Assembly: GCA_000727475.1 (NCBI GenBank)
Contig: KL647313.1
Coordinates: 1-64,000, forward strand
Reading direction: 5' to 3'
DNA from: Sarcocystis neurona
Taxonomy: Eukaryota > Apicomplexa > Conoidasida > Eucoccidiorida > Sarcocystidae
Length of the DNA stretch: 64,000 bases
This document shows positions 35,592 through 47,930 of this stretch, one piece after another. The translations under genes were made by a program, and so were the position numbers. Within the stretch, counting starts at the first letter, position 1. The number at the start of each line of letters is the position of its first letter. A model generated the notes under the pieces. That model was not told where the DNA came from. It was given only the letters and a program-made list of their open reading frames with translations, and did not search any database.

Positions 35592-38500
35592 AATATGTTT
35601 TATGAAGGGAGTGTGAAGTGCAAAAGTTGTATGTATTGGCTGCTGATGTTCATTTCTGTCCGCGACATTTCTTCCGGTTGCTTCCCCGTGTCTTCCTCGT
35701 CCGCCATGTTCTGCTGTTGTACTACGTGTGTCTCTGCTGCTGCGTCGATCTCTGTTAACTCAGCTGAAGCTGTTGCTGCTGTTGCATTTCCTGCTGCTGC
35801 GCTTTCTCCTGTTGCTGCACTTCCTCGTGCTGCTCTTCCTCCTGCGGCTGCGCTTCCTCCTGCTGCTCTTCCTCCTGCGGCTGCGCTTCCTCCTGCTGCT
35901 CTTCCTCCTGCGGCTGCTTCTGCTACTACTGCTGTTTTACTACCACTGCTGCCGCTGCGGCTGTGCGTCTCCTGCAGCACGTGTTCCTGCTCCTCTTGAG
36001 CCGGCGCAGCCGTGTCGCGTGAGGTGCTGCTGCGTCTCTTGCTGTTCTTGCCCTACCTGTTGCCGTGCGCAGCCTCTCTGTGCTGCTGCTGCTGCTGTGC
36101 TGCGCGCTTCGCGGCCGTCGCACTTCTGCTGCGTTAGTGCTGCTCCCGAGGTCACCGCCCTGCCGCGGAACGTCGCTGCTTCTTCATTTGGGCAGCACCT
36201 ACTGCTGTCGCTGTCGTTGCTGTTCTTCTTACATGTGCTGCTGCTACACTCGCAGTGACGACGCGCCGTGTCTGCCGTGCAACGTCGCTGCTTCCCTTGT
36301 TGGGCGCCACATCTGCTGCCGCGGCTGCTTCTTCCGCACTGCTGCTGACGCGCTCCTGTCTTTGCCGCTGCTGCTGCTGTATTCAGAGCACGCGTCGATG
36401 TCTGGTGTTTTGGCAAGGAAGGAATCGACGCGGTGAAGGAGGCGCTTCACGCAGGTCGAGATGTTGGAGTGAAAGACGTGAGTCCCCCACAGCAAACGAA
36501 TTCCTCTACATTTCCCCCCTTGCACTCGTAGGCGGCAGTGAAAGACGACGCCCAGGAAAACGGCGGCAAAAGAACGACGGGCGGAATCTGCAGGGCCGAA
36601 TCCATCGGCGTGGGCAGACCCATGGGCTGACGCATGGGCGTGGGCAGACGCTTCGTGACAGATGGTCGCAGAGTTCTCTTCTTCGCTATGTCTCGGGGCT
36701 CCCTTTTTCTTTCCCGTTTCTGTGCGGGAAGGGCTGCTGCGGTCTGTTTTAGAGAAGAGAGCGTCTTCGAGGCGGGACGGTGTACGGGTCCGATGTTACG
36801 CATGCACGTGTTTGTACGCAGTGCCACTACTACGAATAGAAGTACTTCTGCTGCCGATCTGCGGGGAATGCTTTTTCTCTCGACCCTTCTGTCTCTCTGC
36901 TTTTCCCTCTACCTTCATATATGTCTATCTGCGTAGACTTACATGTGTATATGTGTGTATACGTACGCATACGTAGAAGCGCATGTATGTACATATATGC
37001 ATATACGTGTAGACGTATATTTTCTGCGGCAGTGTGGGAAGGCAGCTTGTGTCCCGATGCAGACATATTCTTCTCGATGTCAACATTCAAGTGCCGTCGT
37101 CCCTCTCTCTCTCGTTTCGCATGTATATATATACAGAAGTGACACAAGTATTTATCAGGCTCTCTCTGTCTCTATATGTGTGCTGCTGATGCTGCTGTTA
37201 CCGACTTGTGGTGCTGTCTGCAGCCGATTCGTTCCTGCAGCTTCGTTTTGCTGCTGCTGCTGCTGTGGTTCCGTCCTGCTTTTCCGCGCTACTGCTGCTC
37301 GGTCCCCCCGTGCGATTGGTCGCTGCTGCTGCTGTTGCTGCTGCTGCTCGTCCTTCCGGATGCCGCACGCGTTGCATGTCGCTCGTTCCACGGGCTTCTC
37401 TCTGGGCGCGTCGGTGGCTCCTTTTTTTTCTTCTTCTGCCGGGAAGGGACGTTTTCGGCAAGGGCTCCTGCTGCTGCTGCCTCTTCTGTTACCTCTCGTT
37501 GATCAACCGCGTGTGGTGCTTCCTTTCTTTCCGCGTGGTTCTCGACTTTTTCCGCGCTGCCGCAGCTGCCGCGCCTGTCGCCCACCTGTCTTCTTCCTCT
37601 TGAGTCCTTTTCTCTTTCTTTCGCAACAGGCAACCGTAACCGTGAAGTTAATAGCGCCGCCTCAGTACGTTGTAGTAACGTCGTGCTTCGACAAGGAGCT
37701 GGGGATGGTGAAAATCGAAGAGGTAAGAAAAAGGCAGACGCAGGAGAAACAGCGGCTGTCTGTTGCGCAGCAGCGGCAGCGACAGCAGCACCAGCGGCCG
37801 CCGATCGGTGCGGCCGCCACAGCAGCAGCGATCCACCGCAGCAGCAGGAGCAGCAGACGAAAGAAAGAGGAGTCTCTGTTTATTCGCAGCACCTCGCGGC
37901 AGGAGCAGCAGCAGCAGAAAAGAGGAAAGGCGAGTGACAGAGCAGCACGAAATGTCTACACGTTGGCAGCAGAAGCGGTCACGACAAGCAGCAGACGAGC
38001 AGCAGGAGAGAGAGAGAGAACAACAGCAGCAGCCGAGATAATCTCGGCAGACCGCAGCAACAACAGCACTGCCTCAGAGACACGGCCCCCCGGCGAGGCC
38101 CAGCAGCAGCGGCTGAAAGGAGCAGCACGGGCACCGCCAGAAGTGAGCAATGCATGCGGCGGAGTGACCGTTGACAGCGGCAGCAACACATACACACACA
38201 GACACGCGGACACGTATACACAAGCCCACACGCGCGGCAGCCACGGGCACTCGCGCGCGAGCAGCAGCGGCACTTTTGACGTCGCTCGTCCGTCACAAAA
38301 ACGTGGGGTGGGGGGATGGGGGAAAAGGGAAGGGCGGTGGCGTGCTGCAAGTATGCCGTGAGTCTCACTTTCTCCGTTGGCAGCAGGAGGCGGCCCTCTC
38401 ATGAGTCCCCGTGTGTATTCTGGTGTATATGAAAAGGGAAGAAGTGTGTCTGTGTGAGGACCCTCCTGCAAACAGAACAAAACAGATACAGCATTGGCGG

Positions 38501-41500
38501 TTGGACGTGTGGCGAGGAAAGGTCGTGGATCCACCTGCACGTGTGTGGTCCCCATGCAAGATGCTTGTGTGGGCGCATCACTATATATGCGTGGGAAGAA
38601 AAAGGAAGCGGTGGACACTTCGAGTAGTTCTGGCGAGGCAGTTACCTAGTGCGGATCTTCCGTCCACGAGTCCACCTGCAGACATGGTATCCTCTGCGGC
38701 AGTGTCCCGCCATGCACACGCTGCTGCTGCTGCTGCATTCCCACCACACCTTCTTCGTGTGACGCACCCGAGGTGTTTTTTTGTGTGCTGCTGCTGCCGG
38801 TGCGGAACTGCATCTGCGGCTGTATTCGGCCTCTGCGGCGGGGTGCCGTCTTCTGGTGCCGGCTCGACTGCGGCGGGGGTGCTCCGTCTTTGCTGCGGTG
38901 TGTCTGTTGCCGTCGCCCAGGCGTTGGTGCTGCATCTGCTGCAGCGCGCGTCCTGCGTGTGTTGGCCGGCCGTCGCCGCGACGTGTGTCACTACGGGGCC
39001 GTTGTCCGGCGGTTTCATGTGCTGCATTGCTGGGGGGTATGCAGCTCATCTGCTCGGCACGTTGGCTCTTCTGCAGCTGTGGTGGGAGTTCCTGCTACGG
39101 CTAATACGTCTGCTGGGCGTGCAACTCCTCTTGCGTCTGCCGTACACGTTTCGCGATGGTTCGTTTTCTCGCCGGCGGCGCGTCTCTCGAAGTGTGGGGC
39201 CGTTGCTGCTGCGGGTGGATGTGATGCTGCAGGCGATGAAGGCAATCAGCGACCGCGTGAAGAGTTCGAAAGGCGGGGACTTCAAGCAGCAGGGAGACGT
39301 AAGTAGCAGCAGCAGGAAAAGAGAGAGACAGAGAGGAAGGAAAAGTATGTGAAAGACGTGGGAGGAGGGGACCACGGAAGCACCTACGAAGCAGTGAAAA
39401 ATACTTCCTGCGTGGCGCGTCTCTTCTTCCTGCTGCCGCGTTGTGCAGACACGCGTCTTTGTGTCTCTGGAGAGACAGAGAGACAGGAAGATACAGGAGA
39501 AACGAGATTGTGGGGATAACGAGGTTGCAGCGAGGAGACAGCGAGAAATAAAGAGAAATAGTAAATGTCATGCGGCTTGTCTGTAGCTATCGAGAACCTT
39601 CTTGTGCGTATGTATCACTGCCTTGCCGTACTAATAGTCTTCGCGTCTTCTGCGAGCTGCCTACACCGGCGTGGTGCGAGAATATATCTATCTACATATA
39701 TATATATATATATGTAGTGCGAGCTCCATATAACTGCATGCGTATATATATATGTATATCTGTATATATTGATGATTGTATGAGCAAGAAGTAGCCGGGG
39801 TTGTAGAAGGGTAGTCTTGGCGCTGATATCAGCGTATCGCAAGGTTCGCGATTGTATGTGTCTCCCCACCGAAATCTGGTGCCCGGGCGGCTGCAGCTCC
39901 GTCCCTTTTTTTGACTGCTCTGCACCGCGCGTCACTGGCCGACGAGCGCCGTTGCTTCTTTCTGGTCCGCTCCGGTGGAGAGAGTCGCTCTTTTAAGTCG
40001 GCGCACGAAGCAGAAATGAGCAGCAGCAGCAGCGGGAAGAAGCAGCAGCAGCAGGGGAAAGCTGCCAGGGACAGAAAGTCGGCGTTGTAGTGTGTGCGGG
40101 TGTGGACTGACGCGGTCTGTCGGCACTGCAGCTGCTGTCGCTGCTGCTGTCACCGCTGCTGTCGCTCTTCTTCGCGGCGCAGCGTTTTCTCCACACGAGC
40201 GTACACGACGTGCTGCCCGAGTGGTGCTTCAATTTCGATATTTCTTCGGCAGAAGAAGCACTCGCTGCCACTGCTGCTGCTACTACTGCGTCTTTTCTTC
40301 TTCTGTGGCTGCTGGTTCTGCTCCTACACAGCACTCTTCGCTGCTGCCGTGCACGTGCGAGCTGGGGGCATCCAGATGGACAGAGAAGTAGATAGAAGGT
40401 GAATAAGCAAGTGCTGCCGACGCACCACGTGGGGGTCTATGTAAATAGTTGAGGCAGCCGTGTGGTTCTTTCTCTCCGGCCTGGGGTCTACACGTCGCAG
40501 CTCTTCGCCTGCCAACAGCCGACACACAGACAGATGGATAACTTTTTATTCTCCTGGGTAGTCGTGTGGCCGCAAATATCTACACGCATATATACATGTG
40601 AACGCCGGTGGACGTGCCGTATATATCTGGATACTTAGGCGTACGTGTATGCGTCCCCTCTGTGCGCTCTTCCACTGAAGACATAGACTGCACGAGCTCT
40701 CTGGCAGCATGAAACATATGTATATTTATAGAGAGAGAGCATACATGTGTGTGAGGCAGTCTTTGTGTGTATGCGTGGGAGGAATGTTTTTGAAGAAGAG
40801 GAATTTTTGAAGCTTTGTACATCGTGTGTATCTCGAGTAGAAACAGAAAGAGAGACACACAGAGAGAGCGCTTGCAGAGACTGTCGCAGCAGCGGCGATA
40901 GCAGCTGTGGACTCGCGACTGTCTCTTACACAGAGAGAAATTCAGTGTTTCTTATGTGTGTGCCCGCTAGCCGCGTGTGAGGAGAGTAGAAGAGGTGGGG
41001 GCTCGCATACATCTGTGTGCAGCCCGCGGGGCGGCGGATGCGTTGCCGGCAGCACGTCCTGCGGCGTGGCAGCTGCCGGGTGTGTTCATTTTTCTCTCGG
41101 GTCGCGAAGCGTTTGCTGCTCGTTGCTGCGACGCGTGTAGAAGATGAGGAATGATGCGGACTACTTTGCCTGCTGCGTCTTTGTTGTGTGCAGATCGTAG
41201 TGATGGGTGGAGAGGAAGAGCGGCGGCTGGAAGAGCTGCTTGAAGAGGTAACGTTCATCTTCAAAAAGAAGTTTGCGAACGTATCTTCCACGGTGGGCAG
41301 CACGGTAATGTGGCAAGGGCCGCAACACGCGCACAGACAGAGATAGAAGCAAAAGTGGACTATGGGGAGCTTTGCGTCGAGAGGAGTTTAACGGAGCGGG
41401 GGCAGCCCACGGGACCCGCGGGGTAGAAATGAACGTTGGCAGCCCTCGATATACCGACGCGTGCTGGCGCCACATCACCCACGCTGTTATCGACGCGTCG

Positions 41501-42294
41501 TAGGAAAGTTTATCGTTGTGTATGGTTGGGACTGGTTGACGGCGAGGTAGAGAGCTGCATCTGTGGGTTGCAGCGGTCTCTTCGATCGGCGGGACATCAG
41601 AGCAGCGGCAGCAGGGTCGCCGTCGCGGCAGCAGCAGCAGCGTTCGCAGCAGGAGTGACAGTGACGACAGCAACTTGGTAGTCGCTTAGCGCAGCACCCT
41701 TCTTTTTTAATCCAGGGGGAGGCGGGGGGATGTGTGGCTGGTCATGTCATGCTCGCCACAGGTCTGCTGCTGTCGCCACGCCACCGTCGGTGTCCGGTTC
41801 TCTCACATTTCTGCACCCGCAACGGTGTTTGTGTATGTCTAGACAACGCACACGTGTGTGGTCGCGTGTCTACATTTCTCGACAAGTGAAATTATTAGTT
41901 GCACCTTTCCAGTTTCTTGTGGGCGGGTGTGCGTTGTTGAATACATATATGTGTGTGCAGTGCACGTCGTCTTCCGCGGTGCATCCGTACTGCTTCGCGA
42001 CTTGTTCTGCTCGCAGACCGTCTCGTCGCCTTCTTACCCCGCGTCGTTCCGTTTTTCTGCGCCCGTTTTCCTGTGTGTGCGGTGCTCGTCACGTTGGCTT
42101 TCGAGTGTTTCGTTTGTCTCTCACACCATGTGCCGCCTGTTTCGTGTGTTTTTTTGCTGCAGGCGGAGGAAGAAGAGAGTAGCGAAGGAGAAGATGAAGA
42201 AGACGAAGGAATGGGCCGCGTGAAAGACGACGTACCAGACGACGAAATTGAAGAAGACGACGATGAGGAATTCAGTAGTAATCACAACAAGTAG
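30219..42294 (+). CDS. EIF2S1: Translation initiation factor eIF2 subunit alpha, eight exons
   Basis: Alpha subunit of eIF2, which brings Met-tRNAi to the 40S subunit; phosphorylation of its conserved serine blocks eIF2B and represses translation under stress. Exons: 30219-30598, 32668-32839, 35054-35169, 36387-36477, 37630-37722, 39233-39298, 41194-41247, 42163-42294. All introns are GT..AG and phases join correctly, giving 367 residues (human 315). The S1/OB domain is clear ([15 protein letters not shown], ~69-83); the regulatory serine lies in [11 protein letters not shown] at about Ser96. The helical domain ([20 protein letters not shown]) and the C-terminal alpha-beta domain ([12 protein letters not shown], then [10 protein letters not shown]) follow, with a very acidic tail. 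The start ATG has purine at -3 and G at +4; about 42 residues precede the conserved CRFYE. Exon 7 could instead end at a second in-phase GT after 41307, adding 20 residues that do not fit the family. Coding is ~1.1 kb of a 12.1-kb gene. Confidence 0.95.
32395..32480 (+). repeat. 20-bp tandem repeat in eIF2 alpha intron 1
   Basis: About four exact units of TCTGCTGCGCACCTGTTGCG, about 190 bp upstream of the exon 2 acceptor. Confidence 0.93.
33715..33990 (+). repeat. CTG-rich minisatellite in eIF2 alpha intron 2
   Basis: Interrupted CTG with a rough 21-bp higher-order unit (GTTGCTGCTGTAGCGATTGC and variants). It gives long spurious Ala/Val frames on the plus strand and Gln/Thr frames on the minus strand. 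Confidence 0.85.
34480..34935 (+). repeat. CTG-rich tract with a short (ACT)n in eIF2 alpha intron 2
   Basis: A second CTG-rich stretch of intron 2, ending in a run of ACT triplets at about 34906-34926. It precedes the exon 3 acceptor by about 120 bp. Confidence 0.8.
35556..35584. repeat. (TA)n microsatellite in eIF2 alpha intron 3
   Basis: About 14 TA units. Confidence 0.95.
35720..36385 (+). repeat. CTG-rich tract with a 33-bp minisatellite in eIF2 alpha intron 3
   Basis: CTG-rich from about 35720 to the exon 4 acceptor. At about 35836-35925 it contains roughly 2.7 units of a 33-bp repeat (CTTCCTCCTGCGGCTGCG plus a CTG-rich half). The tract forms most of the pyrimidine-rich sequence before the acceptor. 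Confidence 0.85.
37180..37600 (+). repeat. CTG-rich tract in eIF2 alpha intron 4
   Basis: Interrupted CTG and pyrimidine runs through the 3' half of intron 4, up to the exon 5 acceptor at 37629. Confidence 0.8.
37740..38150 (+). repeat. CAG-rich tract at the 5' side of eIF2 alpha intron 5
   Basis: CAG triplets on the sense strand begin within 20 bp of the donor. This is opposite to the CTG orientation in the 3' half of the same intron (38.70-39.11 kb), so the two halves could pair in the RNA. Confidence 0.85.
38700..39230 (+). repeat. CTG-rich tract at the 3' side of eIF2 alpha intron 5
   Basis: Interrupted CTG up to the GATGCTGCAG acceptor of exon 6. A complementary orientation to the CAG half at 37.74-38.15 kb. 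Confidence 0.8.
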
Positions 42295-45200
42295 AGGCAG
42301 CTGCAGGTGCTTTTTGGCTTTCTTTGCTTCCGCTTCTTATCCTTCACGTTGCCAAGGCTGTCACTAGCGCGTCGTTTCCTTTGTTCCTCTTCCCTCTCCC
42401 GTCTTTCTGCTTTCCCGTCTCTGTCCGCCTGGCGTCGCTTCCCGTCCTCTTCTTCCCGGGCGGTCGCCTCCGTTGCTGTGGGGCTGGTGCGCGCATACGT
42501 CACCGCTTGAACTCCCAAGTCAAATGCAGCAGTAACACACACCGGCCCGCGGTTGCGCACGTCCTTCTGTGTTCGCCTGCTGCGGCTGCTACTGCTCTTG
42601 CGGTGGAGCAACAAGAGAAACACTTGCACCTCGGTATATTGGCAAAGGCGCGTCCACTGCGCAGCACGTCTCGGACACAGAGAGGGTGCAAGCAAGAGTT
42701 TTGTGTGCTTCGTGCGTATGTGTGTCTGGAGGCTTTCGTCGGGTCTGTGTTCCTCTTGTCGTACTGCAGTACGACAACAACGTACTGCGGACGGCGAAGG
42801 CGTTTAGAGAAGTGATGGCTGCTGTAGCGTAGAGGAATTTGTGTGTGTGGTCACTCGGATTCATTTCCTGGGTGTGTGTGCGCGTCCGCGCGTGTTCGTC
42901 GGCGACCACCTTGAATCTCTTTCTACTTACATTTCAAATAGAATATTCGTGCTAGTTTTTCAGGAAGAGCGTGCGTCTTTACAGGATGTATTTGTCGGAG
43001 CTGTTTCCGCCGTTGTATCTCCTTTGGTCGTACATTTCTTTGGGTGTAAAGGAAGCGTCGAATGCGTGTCGTAGCCGGCGCAGCTGCAGCTAGCTGCGTC
43101 TTTCTTCTTCCCGCCCTGTGCGAAGAAACCCCGCCGGTGGCGCTCTGCACAGCCTCGCTCTTGTTTGAGCAGGTGCATTCGGGTGGGCGGCGCTGCTTTT
43201 GATAACCCTGTATGTGTATATGTATGCACGCATGCATACACGTCGTCACGGGTTTGCAGGCGGGTGCACCCTCCTGGTCTACATGCAGTATAGCTCATTC
43301 ACCCGGCATACACCATATAAATGCATGGACGTGTATGTATGTCAGCCGCGCTTCCTTCAGAGAGTTACATTAAACGTAGCACCGGTGCCTTTTCGAGCCG
43401 CTTGCTTCGTTTCAGCGGGGCACACTTTTTATCCCGCAGGTGCACCTGTCTCGTGCCCCAGCGTCTGAAGGAAAGCCCGCGGCAGCAGCCGCACTTCTTC
43501 TCTTCGTAACGATCCTACAACATGCAACAGCACTGGTATGTCTGCGGTGCAACCTGTTCGCTTCAGCCGCCCTGTGATGCGTCCCGGCGAATTATCAAAA
43601 GTCTCATGTGCTCGATGCCGTGAAGCAATATTGTACGTGCAGCAGCGGCAGCAGCACTGATTTTGCCCGAAGAGAGCCGCGCCAAGTGCTCAGCAGCGTC
43701 AGCAGCCTTTTCATTAAAGAAAAAGTTGTTCGTCTGCTTGAACAGGCCACCATCCGTAGCACACGTGGCAGACGCACCGGGCCTCTTGTCAGTTCGTGCT
43801 GGAACTTCTCTCGATTCGAGTGCGCCGGCCGTGCTTGTGGGCGGTAGCGTTTTTGATGTCGAAAGCGATAATTCGCTGTGCATGGTAGACAATTACAGTG
43901 GTGAAGAAGAGCAGGAAAAGGCTTGCGGTGTGTCTGACGCGGGGCGGCATGCCGGTCACGCTTTCACGGGAAAGTGAGGAGCTTTGTTTTTTGTACAAAC
44001 CGAGATAGGGTGTTCTACGATGCGGTAAGTGTAAGAAGATTCTGGCTTGCGCAGATAACTGCGTCTTGTGACACGGAAGGAGGCATTTCGTGCCGGGCGG
44101 CACTTGGAGAGGGGAAGACGACGGTCACTATACACGCGAGCGGTTTATGTGATTTTGGACCGGAAGCTGTGTCGTGTTGAAAACGGTAGTGCGCGACGGT
44201 TGGAAACAAAGCTATCCTGTGCTCCCTGGGCCCATCGCGTCCGACGACTGGCTAGCTGTATCTTGAGTGGAGCAGGACCTTCGAGGAAGGAGGAAGAGTG
44301 AAGCTGAGCCCTGCGTAGCGCAGCAGCACCCTGGGAAGGAAACTGTCGCTTGCCGAGACAGCATCCGTGTCTGCGTGTCACACTTGTGTTCTGTGAACAC
44401 CAGCCTCTCACATGAGAGAAGAAAACGGCGTTTTGCTCCCGTCTGCAGAGCCTCGTGACTTAGTGATAGCTGCGTCTCCCATGACGCGGCTGTTCCACAC
44501 GAAACATGAACGCTCGCCGCGAGTCAGTTGAGGCGGTAGCGGTTCATAGGGGTGGAATACCATGTGGATTAGAACTCTCACACAATTTGGCGATGTCCGC
44601 CCTCCGTTGAGACTGCATATGGGACGCAGAGAAAAGCCACATTTTTTGTAAGTACGCCACTTTTTACGAAGGGTTTTGATCGAGAGTTTGACGTGGCATA
44701 CAAACACTGCGCTCCGTGTAGGCAGCAATGTTGTCCAGTGTGGGAGCTGCATTTGGCACGGATATGCAGCACCGTGTAAGTGGAGAGAAAAGTATATTTA
44801 GCTTAGAGAATAAAGGTACCGCGTAGGGCAGCAGCCGTATACAATGTGAATGCTGGCATTCGCATGGAGGAGGTGCGACAGCGTGAAAACTATGATTTAC
44901 ATATGATTTGCGACTGTAGTTTCATTTTGTCCGAGAGTTTGGCTGTGAACGATATACGCGGTAGAAAACGTATTCGAAGCGTGCGCTTCGTCGCAGCAAA
45001 TGACTGCAACTTCTTTCACTCACTCTGCTTGTGTGCGTACGTGTGTGCGTGAGTGCACGTCTATGTATGTTGTATTCTCTACGTTTTTCCTTGTGTGTAT
45101 TCTCGCGAAAGAAGACACACCTTTCTACTTCGCGCAGGTGCACGCGCGTATATACCCCGCACACACGTGTATGTCCATATATATATATGTGTATATCAAC

Positions 45201-47930
45201 GTTTGTACTGTATCTTGTGGACCACGAGTCTTGAAAAGAGGGGACCGTCGCATCTCCGTGTGCCGTAGGACGCAGACCACATTCCGGGGCGGCAGAATTG
45301 CTACTTTCACTCTACGTTAGGTGTTCATTGCGGGTACCTTCCAGTAGTTTTTTGTCACTGCTGGCGGTCATTTGTCAGGCTTCACGCAAGCGCTTGGCAA
45401 GCTAAGATGCCTCTACAACCTTTGGCGTGCTGCTGCGCCCGAGTAAGGCACGAAGGTGAATTCGCCGACTTATGCTGTGCCTGGTGTCACGACGTCTTTC
45501 GAAACGATGCGTCTCCTGTATTTAACAGTAGTAGAAGACATAAGTACTCGTCCGTAGTATTCACGCAAAGGTTTTGTCCATTTCCTTTAGATCACAGCAC
45601 CCGCGCAGGGAAGGCGAGAGTTACCCTGAGCTGATGGCGTACAGAGTTAGATGCACAAAGCAATCGTGTCTTAAAAGATATACATGTACGTATAAATATG
45701 TCTGTGCGCTCCTCACTGCTTCCAAAGTGGTCGCTCCTTCTGTAGGCGCGTCGAGGGACGCGCTTTCGTCGTGAACTGTAACAAATCCCCCAGCAAGCTC
45801 ATTTGTTCAGGACTGATGCGCAAATTCTTGACGTGTAGCTTTGGGTGAGTCGGCTGATTCCACAGTTATATACACTGGAGAATTAGGTTCAGTTTACTCG
45901 TAAGAGTTTAGAAGGTCACTGGCAAGGCACGCTGACGACAGAACATTGTGCTGGTGGGTGCGACAGCTGATACGGAAACTTTGTTCGTGGAGTCGTTGTG
46001 AATAATTTGTTGAATTGCCTGCTAAGCTGTACAACTCGGGTGTTGCTGTCCGCACCACACGCGTCTTTTGGGGGGCTCTGGTGACGTGCCTGTGAGGATT
46101 TGGTGTTTCGGAAGAGGCCGCAGTTACGATAGTGTCCGCTTCGGAAGAATTGTCTGCGCTGTGGCGCACAGGGGGTGCTGCGAAAAAGCTCGTTCAAACA
46201 CATATTGCTTGTGCTTACATGTACGTTATTGTAGCCAGCGACTTGTCTACCTGAAGGTGGTGGACCGGTGTAAGTGTTGTTGGCAAGCTTATTAACGCGG
46301 TGTGTGATATAATACACTTGCTTTGACGCACACTGCGTTGACACAGCTGCTCACTTCTTTCTCGTGGACTCTGGTATTGGGCGTACCGGTAAGGTACTCA
46401 ATAATATGTTTATGTACAACTGGCTGGAAACATCTTCGTGGGCTGCGCCATTACAGCAAACGCACGAACACAGTACCACGTCACGAGTATGTATATTGCA
46501 GTCCATACCAGGTAACGTGCGCTCTTTGGCTCAAGTCTCGACGGTGAGATGCTGCACGAGATACAGTAATCTCGCGTGTCGGCGTTGTCCTTCAGGTAAA
46601 AGTGTTGTCAACTTCAGCATATGGGTGGGGCCTTCACAGGCGAGCTGCAGCAGACGTTGGCATATTCGTGTGTGTGTCCCATATTCCTCAATCAGGATCT
46701 TTTGCGGTCAAGACGTCTTCAAATCATACACTGGCTACGATGTATTCGTATGCGGCTAGTGGTAGTTAGGATCTCTTTAAATGGAAACCAATAGTTCTTT
46801 CCACTTTGTCGCCGCACACTACTGCGCAACAAACATCCAAAAGGTTGCTTCGTCAGAGCACCTACTTGTGCTAGTGTGGCCCGTTAACGATCACTCAGCA
46901 CAACGTTCCTGAGGCATTACCGGGGTGGTAACTCTGACACTGTCCAGCGTGACAGTAAGTGAATTTACACATATCTGGACCACCGTACTCATTCCGCCGT
47001 ACACTCCTATGGTGGATCTATGGGTAGAAGCGTGAAAGCGAAAGTTGTCGTTGTAGACCACCTGCTCTCTGGATTGCAGGAGCCCAGGCTCTTCTACCTG
47101 TTGCGTCTGGCAACGGTGTCTTGTTTTTTTCGCCATCTTCGTTGAGCAGAGCACTCTCTGTGACTTCGGTATCCAGCTGCTTAAGGACGAGCCGACGGTA
47201 TTGGCATTTGTCTTCTTTCCGCAATTCTCCGTTTGGACTTCCTCCGCATTTTGCGGATGCCGTCGCAATGGGGGAAAGTAGTTTCATCGTCGATGGCTTC
47301 GCTGGAAGTCGTGCCAAGCAGGGGCTGCTCGCGCAGCACGCTTGTCGGTGCTTTCTTTTGCCTCTGGACATGTCTTCCTTCCTGGCTGTTGCCCAGTTCT
47401 ATCGTATCTACGGCGAATGCATACAGCTTCTCCTTGCGTACGTATAGCTTCTTCATGATTTGCCGCGCTCTCTGGTTCGCCGATTGTCACCGAATGTTAC
47501 CTGTGTGATTACACGTTCTATACCCAGGACAGAGAGTAAGAACCGTGGAATGAGCGTCCTTGACAGTAGGCTTCATCAAGGCTCACCTTGTCGCTTCCGC
47601 GTGCGCGAACGTGTGTGCACAGACCCCACCGACTCATAACCTCTGTGAAGCGGAGCGTGAGTTGAGTCAATTCCTATCCTCTGTTGGTTGCCAAAGATCC
47701 TGCCAGTCAAATCTCAGGCCTTCTCTTCATCTTTTTTCGGCATTTGCTTGGGGCGATTCCTGTGCAAACACTCGTTACGGAGAATATATATACGACAAGC
47801 AGGAGAAGAAGGCTTCTTTAATTAGTACAAACAAAGCTTCCTGACAGTTCTTTGACGCAGCCGCTCTGAGTGGAAACCCTGGACTTTGCCTGCGACATTT
47901 TCCGGGACCCTCCTCCTGTAGCTACACACG
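42295..47930. other. Gene-poor stretch after eIF2 alpha
   Basis: It holds the 22-bp palindrome and overlapping short frames on both strands. One minus-strand frame from ATG 43950 (53 codons) starts like a signal peptide (RVRHTASLFLLFFTTVIVYH), but no downstream exon could be joined with confidence. Confidence 0.5.
42756..42777. other. 22-bp perfect palindrome
   Basis: A 22-bp self-complementary sequence centred on CTGCAG with TTGTCGTA arms, about 460 bp beyond the eIF2 alpha stop codon. It may be a protein-binding site, a cruciform or chance. Confidence 0.85.

Noticed and set aside
41248..41307. Extension of eIF2 alpha exon 7 to a second in-phase donor
   Set aside because: It would add 20 residues ([14 protein letters not shown]...) between the family's C-terminal helix and acidic tail; the shorter exon fits known eIF2 alpha proteins better. 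cDNA would decide.
42282..42695. Minus-strand Lys/Arg/Glu-rich frame of 137 codons
   Set aside because: It overlaps the last eIF2 alpha codons and is the complement of a pyrimidine-rich 3' region; its charge pattern follows from that base bias.
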